A stretch of DNA of 64,000 nt, taken from Thalassotalea euphylliae. GTDB lineage: Bacteria > Pseudomonadota > Gammaproteobacteria > Enterobacterales > Alteromonadaceae. This document shows positions 1 to 8,063 of this stretch, piece after piece; positions within the stretch are counted from its first letter, which is position 1, and every line of letters starts with the position of its first letter. The notes beneath the pieces were generated by a model. That model was not told the DNA's origin. It searched no databases and worked only from the letters and a program-made list of their open reading frames with translations. The translations under genes and the position numbers were made by a program. The stretch spans positions 930,001-994,000 of the forward strand of contig NZ_QUOT01000001.1 of the NCBI RefSeq assembly GCF_003390375.1. Reading direction: 5' to 3'.

Positions 1-1508
1 GATGTCGTCTGATTAGCAACCACTTCCTTTAGTTGCGGCTCTTGCAACTGTGCGTTTTGTATATTTGCTGTTTGTGACTGAGCTTGTTGCTCTATTGCCA
101 GCAGCTCTTGAGCAAGTTGTTGCTCACTTACCTCTTCAGCCTGTATTTCGCCTTTCATTTCGGGCTGTGTTTGATTGGCACTGCTGTCGTTTTCTGCGAC
201 TGGTATTGATTCAGGATGAATTGTCTTTTCTTCTGCACTTACTTGAGCAACCTGAGCCACTTGAGCTGTCTGGGTTACTTGTGTCTCAGGTAGGGTGACA
301 TCATCAAAGTCTGCTATCGAGGCGTCTTTCTTTGCGTAGCTTTCAGTTTTGTTCTGTGCTGAATTATTTTGTGCTGAAGTATTTTGTTTCGGGCTAATAG
401 CTGGCGCAGCAATATCGGCATCTGCCATCGGCTTAAACGCTAATAACCTCAGCAAAGTCATATCAAATGCAGCTTGCTCATCTCCTGCATAAGGTAAGTC
501 TTTTTTGCCATTAAGCACGAGTTGGTAATACAGCTGAATATCTTGTGCTGACATCGCACCAGCAAATTTTTTGATCAGCTTGCTGTGCTCTACCGAAAGA
601 TCAAAATGTTGCTCGGTAATTTGGTACATCGCCACATGGTGCAACAACTGCAACATCTCAGCATGCAAGCGCTGGTAACTCGGCGCATAAGCGGCAATTT
701 CTTGCGACAACGCCATTAAGCCCTTGGTATCTTGCTTGACCAAGGCGATAAGAATTTTATACGGCCAATGCTGATCCACACCGCCCAGCATGTGCTGCAA
801 ATTCTCAACACTAATATGGCCTTGCCCTTGAGCAATGGCTTGATCTGTCAAACTAAGTGAATCACGCATACTGCCACGAGCTGCTTTAGCTAGCACATTT
901 AAGCTTTCAGCTTCGAATGTCACTTGTTCGGCGTTGAGAATTTTCTCTAGTTGTTGTTCAATTTGTGCAACAGCCAAGGCTTTTAAATGGAACTGTAAAC
1001 AGCGCGATAACACAGTTACAGGTAGTTTTTGTGGGTCTGTTGTGGCGAGAATAAATTTAACGTGTTCAGGCGGTTCTTCAAGTGTTTTAAGCAGCGCATT
1101 GAAACTACTTCTCGACAGCATATGCACTTCATCAATCAAATACACTTTGTAACGCCCACGCGTTGGAGCATATTGCACGTTGTCTAATATTTCGCGCGTA
1201 TCATCAACCTTTGTTCTTGAAGCTGCGTCAATTTCCAATAAATCAACAAAGCGACCTTGGTCGATGTCTAAGCAAGTATCACAATTGCCACAAGGTTCAG
1301 TGCTAACCCCTTGCTCACAGTTTAAACTCTTCGCAAAAATTCGAGCTATCGTCGTTTTACCAACACCGCGCGTACCGGTAAATAAGTACGCGTGGTGCAA
1401 GCGTTGCTGGCTAATTGCGTTCACAAGCACAGAAACAACGTGCTCTTGTCCCATCAACTCAGCAAAGGTTTTTGGGCGCCATTTGCGCGCCAGCACTTGA
1501 TAGCTCAT
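1..1508 (-). CDS. dnaX: DNA polymerase III subunits gamma/tau (C-terminus outside window)
   Basis: Clamp-loader ATPase of the replicative polymerase. The start ATG is at 1508 and the frame stays open to the window edge, giving 502 residues without the C-terminus. Visible: Walker A GTRGVGKT (residues 45-52), the zinc module with Cys64, Cys73, Cys76 and Cys79, the DEVHMLS Walker B and the LEEPPEHVKFILATT sensor region. After about residue 370 the protein becomes Gln/Ala/Glu-rich, as in the flexible part of tau. It begins 6 nt after the apt stop, so the two genes are very probably co-transcribed (apt-dnaX order as in E. coli). The part that would carry the usual gamma frameshift site may lie outside the window. 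Confidence 0.96.
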   Translation of the reverse strand, partial: MSYQVLARKWRPKTFAELMGQEHVVSVLVNAISQQRLHHAYLFTGTRGVGKTTIARIFAKSLNCEQGVSTEPCGNCDTCLDIDQGRFVDLLEIDAASRTKVDDTREILDNVQYAPTRGRYKVYLIDEVHMLSRSSFNALLKTLEEPPEHVKFILATTDPQKLPVTVLSRCLQFHLKALAVAQIEQQLEKILNAEQVTFEAESLNVLAKAARGSMRDSLSLTDQAIAQGQGHISVENLQHMLGGVDQHWPYKILIALVKQDTKGLMALSQEIAAYAPSYQRLHAEMLQLLHHVAMYQITEQHFDLSVEHSKLIKKFAGAMSAQDIQLYYQLVLNGKKDLPYAGDEQAAFDMTLLRLLAFKPMADADIAAPAISPKQNTSAQNNSAQNKTESYAKKDASIADFDDVTLPETQVTQTAQVAQVAQVSAEEKTIHPESIPVAENDSSANQTQPEMKGEIQAEEVSEQQLAQELLAIEQQAQSQTANIQNAQLQEPQLKEVVANQTT

Positions 1509-1514
1509 TGGTTG

Positions 1515-2060
1515 TTATTCGCCTTCGTACTGAATTAGCGTAGTAATGTTCAAGCCAAGCGCAGCTAGCTTTTCTTCACCACCTAAGTCTGGCAATGAAA
1601 TAACGAACGCAGCATCTTGTGTTGTTGCGCCTACGCGACGAATTAACGCGGTAGTCGCTTCAATGGTGCCGCCAGTTGCTAATAAATCATCAACAATCAG
1701 TACCTTGTCTTCTGGTAGTAAAGCGTCTTGGTGAATTTCTAAGGTATCAGTACCGTATTCTAGTTCGTAATCTTGCGCGAAGGTTTCGCGAGGTAGTTTG
1801 CCTGGTTTACGCACTGGCACAAAGCCAACGCCTAATGCTAAAGCTAATGGCGCACCGAATAAGAAGCCTCTTGCTTCCGTGCCAACTATTTTGGTAATCC
1901 CTTGGTCTGCATATTTATTTTTAAGCAGTTCAATCGTTAACGAAAAAGCTTGGTGGTTTTCTAAAATCCCCGTGACATCACGAAACATAATGCCTGGTTT
2001 TGGGTAATCTTCGATGGTGTGAATGGCACTTTTTAAAAGTGAAATATCTGATTCTGTCAT
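1515..2060 (-). CDS. apt: Adenine phosphoribosyltransferase
   Basis: Purine salvage enzyme in the cytoplasm: adenine + PRPP gives AMP + PPi. At 181 residues it has the normal family length. The PRPP-binding signature VDDLLATGGT is at residues 123-132, and the EARGFLFGAPLA segment (from about 63) is typical of Apt. It lies directly upstream of dnaX with a 6-nt gap, so it probably forms the first gene of an apt-dnaX transcript. The start is preceded by a purine-rich AGG sequence on the minus strand. Nothing unusual was seen. Confidence 0.97.
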   Translation of the reverse strand: MTESDISLLKSAIHTIEDYPKPGIMFRDVTGILENHQAFSLTIELLKNKYADQGITKIVGTEARGFLFGAPLALALGVGFVPVRKPGKLPRETFAQDYELEYGTDTLEIHQDALLPEDKVLIVDDLLATGGTIEATTALIRRVGATTQDAAFVISLPDLGGEEKLAALGLNITTLIQYEGE

Positions 2061-2115
2061 TGCTTCATTTGAGTCTTAATCTTGGAGGTTAAGGATAAAT
2101 GAATTTAAACAATTT

Positions 2116-2493
2116 TTACAGAGAAGCGACGCGAGTATTTTGCTTGTTCAGTTGGGCGATTAATGTTAGGAATTTAACATCATCAATGGGCTTGTCGAGA
2201 ATACAATCACAAAGCGATTGTTCGATTAAATGCTTCATTGACTCACGACCTTGGGTGGTCATAAAAATGATGGGGATCAAGTGCTCGTCTTGGCTGATGT
2301 TTTTTAGCAGCTTAACACCATCCATTAATGGCATTAAGTGGTCGATAATAAGCAAATCAAAAGGCTGCTCTTGGTATTTTTTATAACCATCTAAGCCATT
2401 TTTCGCATTGGCCACATGGTGTCCACGGCCAGCGAGTAAGCAATTGATTTGTGCCAATACGGCAGAATTATCATCTACCACTAAAATGTTCAT
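2116..2493 (-). CDS. Single-domain response regulator (CheY-like receiver)
   Basis: 125 residues consisting of one receiver domain only, with no output domain. The acidic pair is D7-D8, the phospho-acceptor is D51 in LIIDHLMP, the switch Thr is at 79/80 and the conserved Lys is K101 in DKP. Such stand-alone receivers act by protein-protein contact (chemotaxis, phosphorelay, c-di-GMP control). No kinase gene is adjacent, so its partner cannot be told from the window. A small membrane-protein gene lies 29 nt upstream on the same strand and may share its FNR-type promoter. Confidence 0.9.
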   Translation of the reverse strand: MNILVVDDNSAVLAQINCLLAGRGHHVANAKNGLDGYKKYQEQPFDLLIIDHLMPLMDGVKLLKNISQDEHLIPIIFMTTQGRESMKHLIEQSLCDCILDKPIDDVKFLTLIAQLNKQNTRVASL

Positions 2494-2522
2494 CGAGATA
2501 TGCTGTGATCCAGCAGAACCTA

Positions 2523-2645
2523 TTAAGCTAGGTAAGTGTACCAGCCCATTAGCATAGGTAATAAAGGCATTGAAACTAGGGCAACTAGAGCTAAAAACAA
2601 ATGACGCTTTGACGCACTATCTTTGAAATTCTCGTTGTGAGACAT
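2523..2645 (-). CDS. Small putative membrane protein (40 aa)
   Basis: Short ORF of 40 residues: a charged N-terminus (MSHNENFKDSASKRH) followed by one hydrophobic stretch of about 23 residues (LFLALVALVSMPLLPMLMGWYTY), as in single-span small membrane proteins. An AGGAAG ribosome site sits about 6 nt before the ATG. The upstream region has a TATAAT box and a perfect FNR-type palindrome, which supports a real, oxygen-regulated gene. No family was recognised. By analogy with tiny oxidase subunits it could associate with a respiratory complex, but that is only a guess. Confidence 0.55.
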   Translation of the reverse strand: MSHNENFKDSASKRHLFLALVALVSMPLLPMLMGWYTYLA

Positions 2646-2679
2646 CTTCTACTTCCTACACAGGTTAAAAACGTCGCGC

Positions 2680-2728
2680 ATTATAATAGATGATTGATTT
2701 TATGAACAGAGATTTTGATCTAGATCAA
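2680..2728 (-). promoter_or_regulatory. FNR-type box and -10 for the 40-aa gene
   Basis: TTGATCTAGATCAA at 2715-2728 is a perfect match to the FNR/EtrA consensus (TTGAT, four bases, ATCAA). On the minus strand it precedes TATAAT at 2685-2680. If that is the -10, the box centre is near -48, slightly off the class II position of -41.5. The only gene reading away from it is the small ORF at 2645. The rest of the 2646-2989 gap contains no ORF or strong hairpin that I can support. Confidence 0.6.
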
Positions 2729-2989
2729 GTTTATAACCAACATGTTGGCAGTTAATATGCAGGCTAAGTTACTGAGCTATTTATGTTAGTTGGTAGCGTT
2801 TGTGAGTTAAAAAATAATAGTTCAGTTCCTCATTTAGCCCAGTATTTACCAAGTCAGTGACAAGAAAGCTCACAACAAAATCTACAACTAAAGCCGTGCA
2901 ATCATACCTTTTCAGCTTGATATTATTAGCGATTTAAGCCCAGCAGAATCGATACTGAGCTAAAAACCAACTAAGGCCAATAAAGCGCA

Positions 2990-3775
2990 TTAACGGCGAC
3001 ATTGCCCTTTAACAGATGCTTGGTAATCTCCATTAACATTAGGCAAATTATTGGTTAACTGACGAATTCGTGTATCGCTTGATGGGTGAGTTGATAAAAA
3101 CTCTGGCGGAGCGCCCTTGCTCACCTTTGCCATATTGCGCCAAAGCTGAATCGCCGCCTGTGGCTCATAGCCGGCTTTGGCCATTAATTTTTGACCAACA
3201 ATATCAGCCTCTGACTCGTGCGTGCGCCCATAAGGCATTAACACGCCATATTGTAAACCCAGACCTAACCCAGCCATCCATGCATTTCGATTTTGCACAT
3301 TTTGGCTAGCCAGTGCAGCGTCAGCAGCTTGCAAGCCAATTTGCGCCAATTGGCCTGAAGACATACGTTCATTAGAATGCTGCTCAATAACATGGGCAAC
3401 CTCATGACCAATAATGGCTGCTAACTGTGCAGGCGTTTCAGCAACCTTTAGAATGCCAGTGTAAACACCTATTTTGCCACCCGGTAGGGCAAAAGCATTC
3501 ACTTGTTCAGAGTCAAACACCACCACTTCCCAATCACTTGCCTTAGGCTGGCCTGGCAATTGTTGAATAATGTCGTCAGAAATACAGCGAACATATTGAT
3601 TAGTCTTGCTGTCTTGGTAGATTTTCTCTTTTTCTTTTAACTGCTCAAACGAAGATGCGCCCATTTTGTTGAGCTCACCAGCCGAAAATAAGGTGATCTG
3701 CTGGCGTCCCGTTGACGATGTAGAACAAGCATTAATGAACAAGGCCAATGCGACTACTGCCAAACTACGTTTCAT
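2990..3775 (-). CDS. M48 family metalloprotease, putative lipoprotein
   Basis: Periplasmic zinc peptidase of the LoiP/YggG type, 261 residues. The N-terminus is a lipoprotein-like signal with Cys17 after INA. The zinc motif HEVAH is at 124-128, and the third ligand Glu187 is in the ExxAD motif; the STHPSSDTRI segment near 228-237 is typical of the family. Homologues degrade misfolded envelope proteins. The lipobox has an unusual Asn at -2, so lipidation is probable rather than certain. It is transcribed alone, with a gap on both sides. Confidence 0.88.
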   Translation of the reverse strand: MKRSLAVVALALFINACSTSSTGRQQITLFSAGELNKMGASSFEQLKEKEKIYQDSKTNQYVRCISDDIIQQLPGQPKASDWEVVVFDSEQVNAFALPGGKIGVYTGILKVAETPAQLAAIIGHEVAHVIEQHSNERMSSGQLAQIGLQAADAALASQNVQNRNAWMAGLGLGLQYGVLMPYGRTHESEADIVGQKLMAKAGYEPQAAIQLWRNMAKVSKGAPPEFLSTHPSSDTRIRQLTNNLPNVNGDYQASVKGQCRR

Positions 3776-3873
3776 ACGAATTCCTTCTACCTAACGTTAT
3801 CATTTGTTTTTTTATTGTGTATTGTTGTGGGGGTATTCACTAGCTTAAACAACTTACTAAGGTGCAATGTTAA

Positions 3874-4443
3874 CTAGGGCGAAACTTTAACAAGCGTGCT
3901 TTCGTCTTTACTAACCCCATAAATGTCTGATGGCGAGAAGCCCAAGGTAATGTGAAAGTCTTTTGGCGCTAGGCCAAATGCCTTACGTAAGTCATCTGCT
4001 TGCTCTGAACTAAGTACCACAAAATACGCTTTTCCTTGGTCTTTTATGACACGCCCTAGCCCTTTCACCTGAAACTTAATTTGACGACCACTGGCTAATA
4101 ACGCGTTAACTTGCTGCTCACTAACCTCTTTGATCTCATAAGGGTTAATTAAGGTGACGTGAAACTTGCCATGGTCGCGGTTGGCTTGGCCAGCTCTGAG
4201 TGTTTTAAAAGCATCAGTTTCAATAGCCTGTAACTGCTGCAAATAGCCAGCGATGATATCTTGTTGAACTATGCCACCAACGTAACTTAAACCCGTACTA
4301 TCACTTAGTTCGCTAGCGCTGACAGCAATTGATTTAACCAAAGCGTCCTCACTTATGTTTAGCTTATGCTGGTCAGCCATAGCGCTGCTCACCATTGTTG
4401 ATACCCATAAAACTACTAAAATACCTATCGCTTTTACATTCAT
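3874..4443 (-). CDS. Exported 2H phosphoesterase-like protein
   Basis: 189 residues with a hydrophobic signal peptide that probably ends at SAMA (residue 23). Two HxT motifs, FHVTL (H95, T97) and FHITLGF (H164, T166), 69 residues apart, are the signature of the 2H phosphoesterase fold (LigT/2'-5' RNA ligase, cyclic phosphodiesterases). Most members are cytoplasmic and act on RNA ends or cyclic nucleotides, so a secreted one is unusual; a scavenging or effector role on extracellular nucleotides is conceivable. The assignment rests on the paired motifs only; overall similarity to a named subfamily was not recognised. Confidence 0.65.
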   Translation of the reverse strand: MNVKAIGILVVLWVSTMVSSAMADQHKLNISEDALVKSIAVSASELSDSTGLSYVGGIVQQDIIAGYLQQLQAIETDAFKTLRAGQANRDHGKFHVTLINPYEIKEVSEQQVNALLASGRQIKFQVKGLGRVIKDQGKAYFVVLSSEQADDLRKAFGLAPKDFHITLGFSPSDIYGVSKDESTLVKVSP

Positions 4444-4519
4444 TATTCTCTTCGCTTTGCTGTTGTCGTTAGCCCAGTATTCTTATTTTACGTTAGGGCT
4501 AAGCTATTGTGTATAACAC

Positions 4520-4855
4520 CTATATATGTCGCTGTTTTTGGGCGTACATGCCTAGTCCAACAAACACAGATACCACAACCGGCACTAGGTATAGATCAGA
4601 AATTTGCGCCAATAATTCAGCTAGCAATCCACTTAGCCATACAGTTGCAGCACCATAACCAAACGCACAAACTAGAACAAAAATTAACGTGCGTACTACC
4701 AAGTGCTGGTTTTTAATGAGTTGGCGAATCGATTGAGAAATTTCACCGCCAAATAGTACCAGCAATGTCGCAATGATCGCCATTGCACATTGCCCTTGAT
4801 ACGGTCTAAACCACTGACCTAACTGACCCGCCAATTCAATTAACTGCGCTTGCAC
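4520..4855 (-). CDS. Small inner-membrane protein, DUF3392-like
   Basis: 111 residues with about three hydrophobic segments (roughly 22-38, 52-78, 86-104). It starts 2 nt after the ligA stop, so it is probably translated from the ligA transcript. It resembles the DUF3392 proteins often found beside ligA in Vibrio and Alteromonadales; this is from memory and the function is unknown. Confidence 0.7.
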   Translation of the reverse strand: MQAQLIELAGQLGQWFRPYQGQCAMAIIATLLVLFGGEISQSIRQLIKNQHLVVRTLIFVLVCAFGYGAATVWLSGLLAELLAQISDLYLVPVVVSVFVGLGMYAQKQRHI

Positions 4856-4857
4856 TA

Positions 4858-6897
4858 TTAAGCCTCGTGCTTAGATAGCAAATCGACTAAATCTTGCTCA
4901 GTTAATACCGTTACACCCAAGTCTTGTGCCTTGGTCAATTTTGAGCCAGCCTTTTCACCCGCAACAAGATAATGCGTTTTAGCAGAAACACTACCAGAAA
5001 CTTTTGCACCCAAGGCCTGAAGTTTTGCTTTAGCCTCATTTCGCCCCATTTGCGACAAGGTGCCAGTTAACACAAAAGTTTGGTCGGTGAGTGGCTGCTC
5101 ATCTGCCGATTTAACGGCTAATGCTGGCCAAGTTACACCGGCATTTAGCAACTTTTCAATAACCGCTAAGTTCGTTTCTTGAGCAAAGAAAGTCGCGATA
5201 TTATTGGCAACTACTTCACCAACATCAGATACCGATTGCAAAGACTCTCGGTTAGCCTGCTGCACCGCATCTAATGTTAGATAGTGATTAGCTAAATTCG
5301 CAGCCGTCGCTTCGCCAACTTCACGAATACCTAACGCATAAATAAATTTAGCAAGCGTGGTCTTTTTCGCTGTTTCTAATGAAGCAACGAGTTTCTCTGC
5401 TGACTTCTTGCCCATACGTTCTAAGCTGCTGAATTGTAATTCGTTTAAGTCAAATAGATCAGCAGGGGTTGCAATCAGGTTTTCGTCTACCAACTGCTCA
5501 ACTAACTTGTCACCTAAACCGTCAACATCGAAGGCTTTACGTGAAGCAAAATGTTTAATCGCCTCTTTGCGCTGTGCACCACAAATTAAACCACCAGTAC
5601 AACGCAGCACAGCTTCACCTTCAGGTTTAGTGACCGGAGAGTCACACACAGGGCAAGCGTTTGGGAATACTACTGGCGTGGCATCATCTGGGCGGCGTTC
5701 AACAACCACGCTAACCACTTGCGGTATAACATCACCTGCACGTCGAATGACCACAGTGTCGCCTTTTTGTAGTCCTAAGCGATCAATCTCATCTTGATTG
5801 TGTAAGGTTGCATTACTTACCGTTACCCCACCAACAAATACTGGCTTTAATCGAGCTACCGGCGTAATTGCGCCAGTACGCCCTACTTGAAACTCTACAT
5901 CTTCAAGTAATGTAATTTCCTCTTGGGCAGGGAATTTATAAGCTGTTGCCCAGCGCGGTGCTCTAGCAACAAAGCCTAGTTGCTGTTGCAGTGCAATATC
6001 ATCAACCTTCAATACTGTGCCATCAATTTCGTAGCTTAAAGCATCGCGTTTATTAAGAATATCCTGATAAAACGCCTCGCATTCGCTAGCATTGGCTAAG
6101 AACTTCACCTCTGGACACATTGGCATACCAACCGTTTTAAGCTGGTTTAAACGAGCGAAATGAGAGTCAGCTAACCAAGCTTGACCTTCATCGCTGACAT
6201 AACCAATACCATAGGCATAAAAAGCAAGGTTACGCTGTGCGGTAATTTTAGAGTCTAGCTGACGTAGGCTACCAGCAGCGGCATTACGCGGGTTAGCAAA
6301 TACCTTTTCACCTTTCGCTTTGGCGCGCTCATTAAGCTGCTCAAAGCTGGCTTTGGGCATGAATACTTCTCCACGTACTTCCAACACAGCTGGATAATCA
6401 GTGCCCATCAGCTTTAAGGGAATTGATTTAATCGTGCGAATATTTTCCGTGATATTTTCACCTGTTGTCCCGTCTCCTCGCGTTGCCGCTTGCACCAGCA
6501 CACCTTGCTCGTAGCGCAGGCTCACCGCTAAGCCATCAAGTTTAGGCTCTGCACAAAACGCTAGTGTTTTGCTACTCGCCAGTCGATCATTAATGCGAGT
6601 AACAAAAGCCTGCCATTCTTCTTGGGAGAAGACGTTATCAAGCGATAGCATAGGTAATTGATGAGTCACTTGCGTAAAGGCTTTTAGCGCCTCTCCACCT
6701 ACCTTTTGCGACGGTGAATCAATGCTTTTTAGCGCAGGAAATTCTGTTTCGATAGCAATAAGTTCGCGCATTAGTCGATCGTATTCGGCATCGGGTACAG
6801 AAGGCTGATCTAGCACGTAGTATTCGTGATTGTATTGGCGGATTTGCTCGGAAATTTTTTCCACTTGCTGCTGTGCAGTTTCTAGTGACATATTCAA
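4858..6897 (-). CDS. ligA: NAD+-dependent DNA ligase LigA
   Basis: Seals nicks in replication and repair using NAD+. At 679 residues it is full length. The adenylated lysine is K119 in EPKLDG. The order is Ia domain, nucleotidyltransferase, OB fold, a Cys4 zinc finger (CPVCDSP...CTGGLICGAQ near 415-440), helix-hairpin-helix repeats and a C-terminal BRCT domain (from about 600). An alternative start is Met3, one codon after Asn2. It follows zipA across a hairpin and is adjacent to a DUF3392-like gene; the smc-zipA-ligA order is shared with Pseudomonas. Confidence 0.98.
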   Translation of the reverse strand: MNMSLETAQQQVEKISEQIRQYNHEYYVLDQPSVPDAEYDRLMRELIAIETEFPALKSIDSPSQKVGGEALKAFTQVTHQLPMLSLDNVFSQEEWQAFVTRINDRLASSKTLAFCAEPKLDGLAVSLRYEQGVLVQAATRGDGTTGENITENIRTIKSIPLKLMGTDYPAVLEVRGEVFMPKASFEQLNERAKAKGEKVFANPRNAAAGSLRQLDSKITAQRNLAFYAYGIGYVSDEGQAWLADSHFARLNQLKTVGMPMCPEVKFLANASECEAFYQDILNKRDALSYEIDGTVLKVDDIALQQQLGFVARAPRWATAYKFPAQEEITLLEDVEFQVGRTGAITPVARLKPVFVGGVTVSNATLHNQDEIDRLGLQKGDTVVIRRAGDVIPQVVSVVVERRPDDATPVVFPNACPVCDSPVTKPEGEAVLRCTGGLICGAQRKEAIKHFASRKAFDVDGLGDKLVEQLVDENLIATPADLFDLNELQFSSLERMGKKSAEKLVASLETAKKTTLAKFIYALGIREVGEATAANLANHYLTLDAVQQANRESLQSVSDVGEVVANNIATFFAQETNLAVIEKLLNAGVTWPALAVKSADEQPLTDQTFVLTGTLSQMGRNEAKAKLQALGAKVSGSVSAKTHYLVAGEKAGSKLTKAQDLGVTVLTEQDLVDLLSKHEA

Positions 6898-6935
6898 TTC
6901 TATTCTTTGGTAAAAGCGTGGTGAAAAAAGTCGTG

Positions 6936-6962
6936 AAAAAAGCCTCCAACTGGAGGCTTTTT
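6936..6962 (-). terminator. Hairpin between zipA and ligA
   Basis: AGCCTCC / GGAGGCT stem (6941-6958) with A and T runs on both sides, so it can terminate in either direction. It lies between the zipA stop and the ligA start and probably attenuates read-through from zipA into ligA. Confidence 0.75.
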
Positions 6963-6980
6963 ATCTTCTAACTCATTCTA

Positions 6981-8051
6981 TTAACTTTGCGCAATACGCT
7001 GTTTTCGGTCGAACTCTCTGATTTTGCTCAAGTAATGCTGTTCAGTTTGCTTGGTCATCGCACTGCGCTTGTCATCAAGGATCTGACCATTAAACTCTTG
7101 TGCAAGCTGCTTAGCTGCCGCTAACATTTGTTCAAATACTTCAAATGGATCACCCGCATTTGGCAAGGTCATAAACATGCTGACCCCTTGCGTAGTAAAG
7201 TTTTCCATATTGTCTAAATCAAAGGTGCCAGGGTTCATCATATTCGCAAGGCTAAAGGTAACTTTTCCGTTGCCTGCACTGTCTTGATGGCGGTGGAAAA
7301 TGTTCATATCACCGTACTTCATACCCAGTGTTAGCAGGCTTGGCAATAACGCCGCACCAGACATTAACTGCCCTTGCGGCATTACCACAGATAACACAAT
7401 AACTTCTGTTTCAACTTCTGGTTGCTCGAGCTCTGGCGTATTGTCAGACGCTTCAACTTCGTCAATTGACTGAGCGCCGAAGGTTGGCTCTTTGCGATCA
7501 CCTGCATCTGCAGTATCAATGCTGTCATCAAAATTTAGCTCAATTTGATTTTTCTTGAGCACCGCACCGCTCGTTGCTTTGGCAACATTGGCAGCAGAAG
7601 CAGGTGTAGTAACTTTCGGCTTAGCTTGAGTGACCGGAGTTTGGTAAACGCTAGGCTCAGATTCTAGAACCAGCTCTTCGGCCGCTGGTGCTGCTTTTTC
7701 TTCCTCTGGCAACTCAGGAGCAACAGTTTGTTCAGCAATATCCACCGGCAAAGGTTCATCATTGTATGCCGGTGCAGGCGCTGGCTGATTAGGAATTTCT
7801 TCGTCTGCTGGCGGGTGCTCAATTTCGCCAGTAAGCGCGGAATCGGCAACAACTCTCGCCTCGCTTACGCCATCTTGATCGAACCCTTTGCCATCAAAGT
7901 CGCGCGACATCGGCTCAACTTTGGTGTCACTTGTTTTTAACTTATACGGATTTTTGTTTTTGCGAATAGTCCACAAACCGTGGATAAAAATGGCGGCAAT
8001 TACAATTGCACTGATAATGATTAATGCGTTTCGAAAATTATCTTCCATCAT
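6981..8051 (-). CDS. zipA: Cell division protein ZipA
   Basis: Inner-membrane anchor for FtsZ at the division ring. 356 residues: a single N-terminal transmembrane segment (about 8-28), a basic cytoplasmic stretch, a long Pro/Ala/Glu-rich linker (about 60-215), and a C-terminal FtsZ-binding domain (about 220-350) with LLTLGMKYGDMNIFHRH and FDLDNMENFTTQGVSMF. It lies 12 nt after the smc stop. A second in-frame ATG follows the first immediately; either could be used. Confidence 0.95.
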   Translation of the reverse strand: MMEDNFRNALIIISAIVIAAIFIHGLWTIRKNKNPYKLKTSDTKVEPMSRDFDGKGFDQDGVSEARVVADSALTGEIEHPPADEEIPNQPAPAPAYNDEPLPVDIAEQTVAPELPEEEKAAPAAEELVLESEPSVYQTPVTQAKPKVTTPASAANVAKATSGAVLKKNQIELNFDDSIDTADAGDRKEPTFGAQSIDEVEASDNTPELEQPEVETEVIVLSVVMPQGQLMSGAALLPSLLTLGMKYGDMNIFHRHQDSAGNGKVTFSLANMMNPGTFDLDNMENFTTQGVSMFMTLPNAGDPFEVFEQMLAAAKQLAQEFNGQILDDKRSAMTKQTEQHYLSKIREFDRKQRIAQS

Positions 8052-8063
8052 CGAGCCTGTTTA

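Noticed and set aside
500..506. A6G slippery stretch inside dnaX with a stop seven codons after a -1 shift
   Set aside because: The frame is C AAA AAA G, not the in-frame A AAA AAG heptamer, there is no upstream Shine-Dalgarno, and residue 335 lies inside domain III, earlier than a useful gamma end.
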